NCBI GenBank assembly: GCA_023443095.1
Contig: JAEZVV010000103.1
Span: forward strand, 1-11,389
DNA length: 11,389 nucleotides
DNA from: Pseudomonadota bacterium
GTDB taxonomy: Bacteria; Pseudomonadota; Gammaproteobacteria; Burkholderiales; Burkholderiaceae_F
Direction: 5' to 3'
Both the position numbers and the translations under genes were made by a program. Under the pieces are notes generated by a model. It did not search any database, was not told the DNA's origin, and saw only the letters and a program-made list of their open reading frames with translations. This document shows positions 6,073-11,389 of the stretch, in pieces. Each line of letters starts with the position of its first letter. Position 1 is the first letter of the stretch.

Positions 6073-6768
6073 ATGTTGGATAGACGTTCTCTTCTGAAAA
6101 TGGTCGGCGGAGGGGCGGCGTTCGCGCTGGTTCCCAGCGCCAGCCTGCTTGCCAAGACTCCCGGCAAGCGCTTGGCGATGCTGATCGACGTGCGCCGCTG
6201 CACCGGCTGCCTGTCGTGCACCGTGAGCTGCTCGATCGAAAACCAAGTGCCGGCCGGCCGGCCGCGCACGGTGGTGGCTCAGGCGACCGTGGGCGACGGC
6301 AAGGTGGCGGCGACGCTGGCGGTGCCCAACCAGTGCAACCACTGCGACAACCCGCCCTGCGTTCCTGTGTGCCCGGCGGGCGCCACCTACAAGCGCAAGG
6401 AAGACGGCATCGTCGTGATCGACTACGACAAATGCGTCCATTGCCAGAGCTGCGTGGCCGCCTGTCCCTACGGCGCCCGCCGCAAGGACGAAACCTTCAA
6501 GGCGCCGCCCGAGAAATGCAATTTCTGCATCCATCGGGTCCAGGCCGGCCTGCTGCCGGCCTGCGTCGAGTCCTGCATCGGCGGGGCGCGGATCTTCGGC
6601 GACCTCAACGACGCCAAGAGCGAGATCGCCAAGCGGGTGAGGGAGAACAAGGTCTACGCCCTGCAGACCCAGCTCGGCACTGCGCCCAATGTTTTCTACA
6701 TCGGTCTGCCGCAGCCGAGCGACGACAAGGCCATCCTGTCGATGAATTCCCTGGACTGGCAGCGATAG
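6073..6768 (+). CDS. TtrB-like ferredoxin subunit with four [4Fe-4S] clusters and its own Tat signal
   Basis: The 231-residue product starts with a Tat signal, DRRSLLK at 3-9, followed by a hydrophobic core to about residue 27. Sixteen cysteines form four cluster motifs: C43/46/49/53, C88/91/96/100, C121/124/127/131 and C149/152/164/168. The start has AAGGA at 6061-6065. It should carry electrons in the periplasm to the catalytic subunit encoded 9 bases downstream. A Tat signal on the ferredoxin itself, and the order ferredoxin gene before catalytic gene, fit the TtrB/SrdB group rather than DmsB. In known ttrBCA and srdBCA loci a membrane NrfD-type subunit lies between the two genes; here it is absent. 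The ferredoxin assignment is secure, the Ttr affiliation likely. Confidence 0.9.
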   Translation: MLDRRSLLKMVGGGAAFALVPSASLLAKTPGKRLAMLIDVRRCTGCLSCTVSCSIENQVPAGRPRTVVAQATVGDGKVAATLAVPNQCNHCDNPPCVPVCPAGATYKRKEDGIVVIDYDKCVHCQSCVAACPYGARRKDETFKAPPEKCNFCIHRVQAGLLPACVESCIGGARIFGDLNDAKSEIAKRVRENKVYALQTQLGTAPNVFYIGLPQPSDDKAILSMNSLDWQR

Positions 6769-6777
6769 GAGAAAGAA

Positions 6778-9700
6778 ATGGAAAGACGACAATTCGCCCG
6801 GTCCCTCGGCGCCCTGGTCGGCGCCGGCGCAGTCGGCTCGGCCCAGGCCCAGGCTGCGGCCACCGCGGCGCCGCGCTTTGGCAACCCGATCCCGACCGAG
6901 CTCTCGACCGACGCCCGCGGCGCGGTGAAGAAGACCCCGGGTGTGCGCACGGCCTACACCCGCTGCTTCACCTGCAACAACATCTGCGGCATCCGCGCCC
7001 GCGTCGACGAAAAAACCGACACCGTCCTGCGCGTGGCGGGCAACCCGTATTGCGAAGTCAATAGCGGCGGCGACCCGCTGCCGCTGGCCACGCCGGTCAA
7101 GCAGAGCTACCAGATGCTCACCGGCGACGCCGGCCTGGCGCATCGCGCCACCACCTGCGGCAAGGGGGCGGCCGGCATCGGCTGCGTCGACGATCCGCGG
7201 CGCGTCACCCAGGTGCTCAAGCGCGCCGGCAAGCGCGGCGAAGGCAAGTGGACTTCGATCAGCTACGAGCAGGCGCTCAAAGAAATCGTCGAAGGCGGCG
7301 ATCTCTTCGGCGAAGGCCAAGTCGAGGGCCTGCGGGCGATCCGCCGGCTCGACCAGTTGGTAGTGCCGGAGGCACCGGAGTTCGGCTCCAAGGCCAACCA
7401 GCTGTTTGCCACCTACAACGAAGAAGACACGCTGCGCGGCAACCTCTACGCGCGGTTCTTTCGCCAGGCCTACGGCACGGCCAACCTCGGCACCAAACAC
7501 GCGTATTGCGGCGCCGGAGTGGGCATCGGCTTTGCGCTGGGAATCGGGCCGGAGATCTCGGCCGGCGCCAACGACATCGACTGGAACCACTTCGAATTCG
7601 GCCTTTTCCTCGGCACCAGCCCGGGGTCGTCAGGCGCCAGCATCAACCGCCTCGGCCGCGGCCTGGCCGACGCCCGCGTCGGGCGCAAGGCCAAATACGT
7701 GTGTGTCGACCCCATCCTGCGCACCACGGTGGCCAATGACACCCAGGCGCAATGGCTCGGCATCAAGCCCGGCACCGACAGCGCTTTCCTGTTCGCTCTG
7801 GTGCAGGTGATGCTGGCCCGGGGCTGGTACGACGCCAAGTTCCTGAGCCTGCCGTCCGAGGCTCGCGCCAAGGCCGCGGGCGAAGTCAATTATTCGAACG
7901 CCAGCCATCTGGTCGTGGTCGACCCGCGTCATCCGCAGCACCATCGCTTCGCCCGCGCGGCCGACTTCGGCCTGGGCGGCGAGGGCGCGGTCGTGCTCGA
8001 AGGCGGCAAGCTGGTGGCCGCGGCCAAGGCGAAGACCGGCGAACTGCTGGTCGACCGCGTGTTCAAGGACAAGAACGGCCAGCCGCTGCGGCTGGTGTCC
8101 TCGCTCGCCATGCTCAAGCAGGAAGCCGACCGCACCCCGCTCGAGCAATATTCGGCCGCCTGCGGCATCGCAGTCGACGCCATCGTCGGCGTTGCGCGCG
8201 AGCTCAGCCACCACGGCCGCAAGGCCGCCGTCGTCACCAACACCGGCAACCACAACAACGACGCCGTGATGGTGGGCTGGCTGATCGCGATCCTGAACAA
8301 CCTGATGGCCGCGCACGACGCCAAGGGCGGCGCGATCTACGGCGCCGGCGGCATCTTCGGTCTCGAAGGCCCGTACGATCTGAGCAAGGTCGAAAACGGG
8401 GTGAACATCGACGGCGTGGTCAATGCCTGCCGCGCCGGCAACTACGAGGACTCGACCGAATACAAGCGCAAGCTCGCGGCACGGCAGAACCCGTATCCGG
8501 CAAGCAGCATGTGGCGCAGCATGTTCCCCGGGTATTCGGCGCTCAACGCCGCCGAGGAGCTGACCGCCCAGGCCAATGGCGACCCTTACCGCGCCAAGGC
8601 GCTGATCAACTGGCGCAGCAACGTGCTCTACAGCGCCGCCTCGATCAGCCCGGCGGTCGAGCGCAACCTGGCCGACCCGAGCCAGCTGCCCCTGTTCGTA
8701 GCGATCGACTGCTACATGAACGAGACCAACCGCTACGCCGACTACTTCATTCCCGACCGCGTGATGTTCGAGGAATACGGCTGCGACCGCTCCTGGGGCG
8801 CTTTCATGCTGAGCGTGGCCGCCGGTGCGCCGCTGGTGACTCCGCGCACCCCCAAGACCGCGGCCGGTCAACACGTGTGTATGGAGCAGTTCCTGATCGA
8901 CCTGGCGCTGGCCATGGATCTGCCGGGCTTCGGCAAGGGCGCGATCCCGACGGCCGACGGCCGCAAGGTCGACCTGCTGGCCTTCGAGGACTGGCATGCG
9001 CGTTACCTCGCCAACGCGGCGGCGCAATGCACCCGTCTGCCAAAGGTGAGCGACGAAGACCGGGAGTGGGCCGGCCTGGCCTATTCGATGCAGCCCCTGC
9101 GGCCGCGCCTGAGCCCGCAGGAAGCGGCCAAGGTCGAGGCGCTGCTGTCGCGCGGCGGCTACTACGAGAAGGCCGAGCGCTACGAAGGCGACTTCATCAA
9201 GGGCGGCGGCGGCAAGTTCCTGCAGTTCTACAACGCCGCCATGGCCGCCTTGCGCCACTGCCATTCGGGCGAGAACTACCCCGGCGTTCCGGTCTACCAG
9301 CCGCCGCGGATGTGGAACGGCGACACCTGGGAGAAGCATTGGCCGAAGCGGGACTTCCCGCTGCTCTTCTCGAGCTACAAGCCGACCCTGCGTTCGAACT
9401 ACAGCGTCGCCTACGACCGCTGCGTCGAGGTGAGCCCGCGCAACTTCGTCTACATGAACACGAAGACGGCGGCGGCACTGGGGCTGAAGAAGGGCGACCC
9501 GGTCCGCATCGTTTCGGGCAACGGCGTGCCGGCCGAAGGCGAGCTCTTCACCGACCTCGGCGTCGCCGAAGGCGCGGTGTGTGTCTCGCACGGCTTTGGC
9601 CACCGCGCTTTCGGTGCCGACGCCCGGGTGATAGACGGCAAGCCGTTGCCCGCCCTGGCCCGGCGCGGCGGCGGCACGGCGGTCAACTCGATGATCCCGC

Positions 9701-9804
9701 ACGACCCGACCCGCCCGGGGAAGGCAAGCATGCTCAACGACTACTACGCCGGCGTGAACTGCCGGCAGGGCATTCCGGTTCGGGTGGAAAAGCTGGGCAA
9801 CTGA
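6778..9804 (+). CDS. TtrA-like molybdopterin oxidoreductase, catalytic subunit (tetrathionate/selenate reductase group)
   Basis: The 1008-residue protein is close to Salmonella TtrA (about 1,020) and far larger than DmsA or PhsA. It opens with a Tat signal, ERRQFARSLG at 2-11, with AQA near 22-26. The [4Fe-4S] motif is C63-x2-C66-x3-C70-x56-C127 with K129 after it; the long spacer to the fourth Cys is typical of the TtrA/SrdA/ArrA group. C244, in KHAYCGAG, is the probable metal ligand. The FGLFLGTSPGSSG and KYVCVDP stretches (about residues 280-310) fit TtrA, and the C-terminal dinucleotide-binding domain is complete. The ribosome-binding site AGGAG (6767-6771) overlaps the previous stop. It should reduce an oxyanion in the periplasm. 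Tetrathionate is the first guess; selenate, arsenate or another oxyanion is possible. No dedicated TtrC or TorD follows it. Confidence 0.88.
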   Translation: MERRQFARSLGALVGAGAVGSAQAQAAATAAPRFGNPIPTELSTDARGAVKKTPGVRTAYTRCFTCNNICGIRARVDEKTDTVLRVAGNPYCEVNSGGDPLPLATPVKQSYQMLTGDAGLAHRATTCGKGAAGIGCVDDPRRVTQVLKRAGKRGEGKWTSISYEQALKEIVEGGDLFGEGQVEGLRAIRRLDQLVVPEAPEFGSKANQLFATYNEEDTLRGNLYARFFRQAYGTANLGTKHAYCGAGVGIGFALGIGPEISAGANDIDWNHFEFGLFLGTSPGSSGASINRLGRGLADARVGRKAKYVCVDPILRTTVANDTQAQWLGIKPGTDSAFLFALVQVMLARGWYDAKFLSLPSEARAKAAGEVNYSNASHLVVVDPRHPQHHRFARAADFGLGGEGAVVLEGGKLVAAAKAKTGELLVDRVFKDKNGQPLRLVSSLAMLKQEADRTPLEQYSAACGIAVDAIVGVARELSHHGRKAAVVTNTGNHNNDAVMVGWLIAILNNLMAAHDAKGGAIYGAGGIFGLEGPYDLSKVENGVNIDGVVNACRAGNYEDSTEYKRKLAARQNPYPASSMWRSMFPGYSALNAAEELTAQANGDPYRAKALINWRSNVLYSAASISPAVERNLADPSQLPLFVAIDCYMNETNRYADYFIPDRVMFEEYGCDRSWGAFMLSVAAGAPLVTPRTPKTAAGQHVCMEQFLIDLALAMDLPGFGKGAIPTADGRKVDLLAFEDWHARYLANAAAQCTRLPKVSDEDREWAGLAYSMQPLRPRLSPQEAAKVEALLSRGGYYEKAERYEGDFIKGGGGKFLQFYNAAMAALRHCHSGENYPGVPVYQPPRMWNGDTWEKHWPKRDFPLLFSSYKPTLRSNYSVAYDRCVEVSPRNFVYMNTKTAAALGLKKGDPVRIVSGNGVPAEGELFTDLGVAEGAVCVSHGFGHRAFGADARVIDGKPLPALARRGGGTAVNSMIPHDPTRPGKASMLNDYYAGVNCRQGIPVRVEKLGN

Positions 9805-9836
9805 TGCCAGGATCGGTTGTCGGCTAGACCAGAGGA

Positions 9837-9870
9837 GGGCGCATCCCCGGCGGGGGTGCGCCCTTTTCTT
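9837..9870 (+). terminator. Intrinsic terminator of the molybdoenzyme operon
   Basis: GGGCGCATCCCC (9837-9848) pairs with GGGGGTGCGCCC (9852-9863) over 12 positions, including one G-U, with a GGC loop, followed by TTTTCTT (9864-9870). It lies 32 bases after the TtrA-like stop. On the minus strand the stem is not followed by a T-run, so it mainly serves the + strand and shields the convergent mltB gene. Confidence 0.9.
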
Positions 9871-9885
9871 GCTTGGGTTGCGGGC

Positions 9886-10932
9886 TCAGCCGGCCTGGCG
9901 CGCAGCGGCCAGCGCCGCCGCCAGTTCGGCCACGGCGGTCGCATAGAAGTAGCTGCGGTTGTAGCCGAGGATGGCCGCGAAGTTCTTGGTGCCCAGGCGG
10001 TGCAGCGCGGTCTGCGAACCGTCGGCGGCGGGAACGGGCAGGTCGACCAGCAGCAGCGGCGTGTCGCCGGGAATTTCGGCGGCCGCGCTCGAGGCCACAC
10101 CGAGGGCCTGCAGTTCGTCCCACGGAAACTTGGCCTCGATGCCTCGCCCCAACTGTTCGGGCAAGTCGAGCGGGGCGGCGGCGTCGATCAGCACCGGCAG
10201 CCCGGCCACCCAGCCGTGGCCGACCAGGAAGTTGGCGATCGAGCCGATCGCGTCGACCGGGCTCGCAGCCAAGTCGATGCGGCCGTCGCCGTCGAAATCG
10301 ACGCCCCAGCTCAACACCGAACCCGGCATGAACTGCGGCCAGCCGATCGCGCCGGCAAACGAGCCGCGCACCTCGAGCGGGTCGAGCCGCTGCTCGCGGC
10401 TCATCACGAGGAAGTTGCCGAGCTCCTTGCGGAAATAGTCGGCGCGCCGGGTGTAATCGAATGACAGCGTCATCAGCGCGTCGAGCACGCGGAAGTTGCC
10501 GGTGATGCGGCCGTAATAGGTCTCGACGCCGATGATCGCGGCGATAACTTCGGCCGGCACGCCGTAGGTGGCCTGGGCGCGGGCGAGGGCGGCGCTGTAT
10601 TGGTCCCAGAAGGCGAGGCCGGCGGCGATGCGCTTGTCGTCCAGAAAGCGGCTGCGGTAGTTGAACCAGTTGCGAACGCCGTAGGCCATCGGCGGCTGCA
10701 TCAGCTTTTCGACCTGGGCCGAATACCGCGCCTGGTCGAGCAGACGGGCGAGGGCGGCGGGGTCGAAGCCCTGGCTGGAGGCGAACTCGGCAATGAAGGC
10801 TTGCACTTCCGGCCGGCTCGAATACGCCGGGGCGGCCGGTGCGGGAGCGGCCTTGGCGCCGGTCTTGCGTTTGGCGGCCGGGGCCGGCAGCGGGGCCAGC
10901 GCCAGCAGGCCGAGGAGGGCGCGGCGCTTCAT
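9886..10932 (-). CDS. mltB: MltB-family lytic murein transglycosylase (soluble form)
   Basis: The 348-residue protein cleaves peptidoglycan between MurNAc and GlcNAc, forming 1,6-anhydromuramic ends. The catalytic glutamate is E137 in IIGVETYYG, matching the Slt35/MltB site. AGAIGWPQFMPGS (193-205) is the family substrate-groove motif, and DFDGDGRIDL (212-221) matches the Ca-binding EF-hand-like loop of Slt35. The C-terminus (NFAAILGYNRSYFYA) is also typical. I start it at 10932 because the MKRRALLGLLALAPLP signal begins there and this ATG overlaps the upstream stop by four bases; a longer frame reads through the neighbouring gene. The signal lacks a lipobox Cys, so it is probably not a lipoprotein, unlike E. 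coli MltB. It is a cell-wall housekeeping gene unrelated to the respiratory operon, convergent with it. Confidence 0.93.
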   Translation of the reverse strand: MKRRALLGLLALAPLPAPAAKRKTGAKAAPAPAAPAYSSRPEVQAFIAEFASSQGFDPAALARLLDQARYSAQVEKLMQPPMAYGVRNWFNYRSRFLDDKRIAAGLAFWDQYSAALARAQATYGVPAEVIAAIIGVETYYGRITGNFRVLDALMTLSFDYTRRADYFRKELGNFLVMSREQRLDPLEVRGSFAGAIGWPQFMPGSVLSWGVDFDGDGRIDLAASPVDAIGSIANFLVGHGWVAGLPVLIDAAAPLDLPEQLGRGIEAKFPWDELQALGVASSAAAEIPGDTPLLLVDLPVPAADGSQTALHRLGTKNFAAILGYNRSYFYATAVAELAAALAAARQAG

Positions 10933-11389
10933 GGCCGGGCCACCGGATTGAAGCGGCGCAGCGCGGCGCGCAGCTGGCGCAGACGGGTGCGGGTGTTGTG
11001 TTCGTTGTTCATCGGTGCATAGCGTAAAGCTTCGATCTCGGCGCACAGGAGCACCGCCTGGCGGGCGTCGGCCTCGGACAAACCCTGGCGGGCGCGCCGG
11101 GCCAGGGTCCGCGGGCCGACGGTGGCGGGCGCGGCAACGCCGGCGGCTTCGAGCTTGGCCCGCAGCCGATGCCAGGCCGCCGCCAGGGGTTCGGTGGCAC
11201 GGTGGCGCCGCCACAGGCCGATGGCGCCTATGCCGCCCATTACCGCGGTCAGCGCCAGCACGAAGGCGATGGCGATGCCGTGCCAATCGGGGTCGAGCCC
11301 GAGCCAGCGCACGAACGAGCGCTGTCGTTCGGGCGTATAGGCCAGCACCCATTGGTTCCAGCTGTTTTGCATCGCTTCCAGGTTGAAGC
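10929..11389 (-). CDS. tgpA: TgpA-type transmembrane transglutaminase-like protein, C-terminal part (cut by window edge)
   Basis: Only the last 152 residues are visible; the frame stays open to the right edge, so the start lies outside the window. The sequence begins FNLEAMQNSWNQWVLAY, the segment that follows the transglutaminase core in TgpA (DUF3488) proteins. A transmembrane helix follows at about visible residues 37-59, then a cytoplasmic-type basic helical tail resembling DUF4129. TgpA-type proteins are inner-membrane proteins with a periplasmic transglutaminase-like domain linked to cell-envelope metabolism. The stop overlaps the mltB start (ATGA, 10929-10932), so the two are co-transcribed and translationally coupled. 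The catalytic Cys-His-Asp residues are not in view. Confidence 0.82.
   Translation of the reverse strand, partial: FNLEAMQNSWNQWVLAYTPERQRSFVRWLGLDPDWHGIAIAFVLALTAVMGGIGAIGLWRRHRATEPLAAAWHRLRAKLEAAGVAAPATVGPRTLARRARQGLSEADARQAVLLCAEIEALRYAPMNNEHNTRTRLRQLRAALRRFNPVARP

Noticed and set aside
7630..9827. Long open frames (about 690 residues) overlapping the TtrA-like gene on both strands
   Set aside because: They are very rich in Arg, Gly and Ala or His and Val, without domains, and overlap a well-supported gene.
10933..11352. 140-residue N-terminal extension of MltB
   Set aside because: That stretch is the out-of-frame reading of the tgpA 3' end; the signal peptide begins at 10932.

Overview
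The window is GC-rich and codon-biased like a free-living Gram-negative proteobacterium. The gene families (twin-arginine-exported molybdoenzymes, a TorD chaperone, a b-type cytochrome, a TgpA/MltB pair) fit an anaerobically respiring betaproteobacterium, perhaps Rhodocyclales. That placement is inference; no rRNA or tRNA is present to fix it.

Layout. Bases 1-431 hold no convincing gene: a G-rich left part, then an AT-rich promoter region with a good LysR-type operator. A LysR-family regulator (432-1394) is followed by a 153-base gap with a T-rich tract and a GU-rich leader hairpin. Then comes a six-gene run on the + strand (1548-9804): a DMSO-reductase-family molybdoenzyme with a Tat signal, its four-cluster ferredoxin, a TorD-type chaperone, a diheme cytochrome b of the FdnI/PhsC type, three clustered stem-loops, a second four-cluster ferredoxin with its own Tat signal, and a large TtrA-like molybdoenzyme. 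A strong intrinsic terminator (9837-9870) closes the run. On the opposite strand, convergent, are mltB and the 3' end of a tgpA-type transglutaminase gene cut by the right edge.

How the genes may work together. Both molybdoenzymes carry a cysteine where the metal ligand is expected, both should be exported folded to the periplasm, and each has an electron-transfer subunit. Only one membrane quinol-oxidising subunit is encoded, the cytochrome b. The Ttr-like half lacks the NrfD-type TtrC that normally sits between ttrB and ttrA. The simplest model is a two-enzyme respiratory locus in which one cytochrome b feeds both reductases. Sulfur oxyanions are the obvious candidate substrates (for example tetrathionate to thiosulfate, then thiosulfate to sulfide and sulfite), but selenium or arsenic oxyanions or an S-oxide cannot be excluded from sequence.
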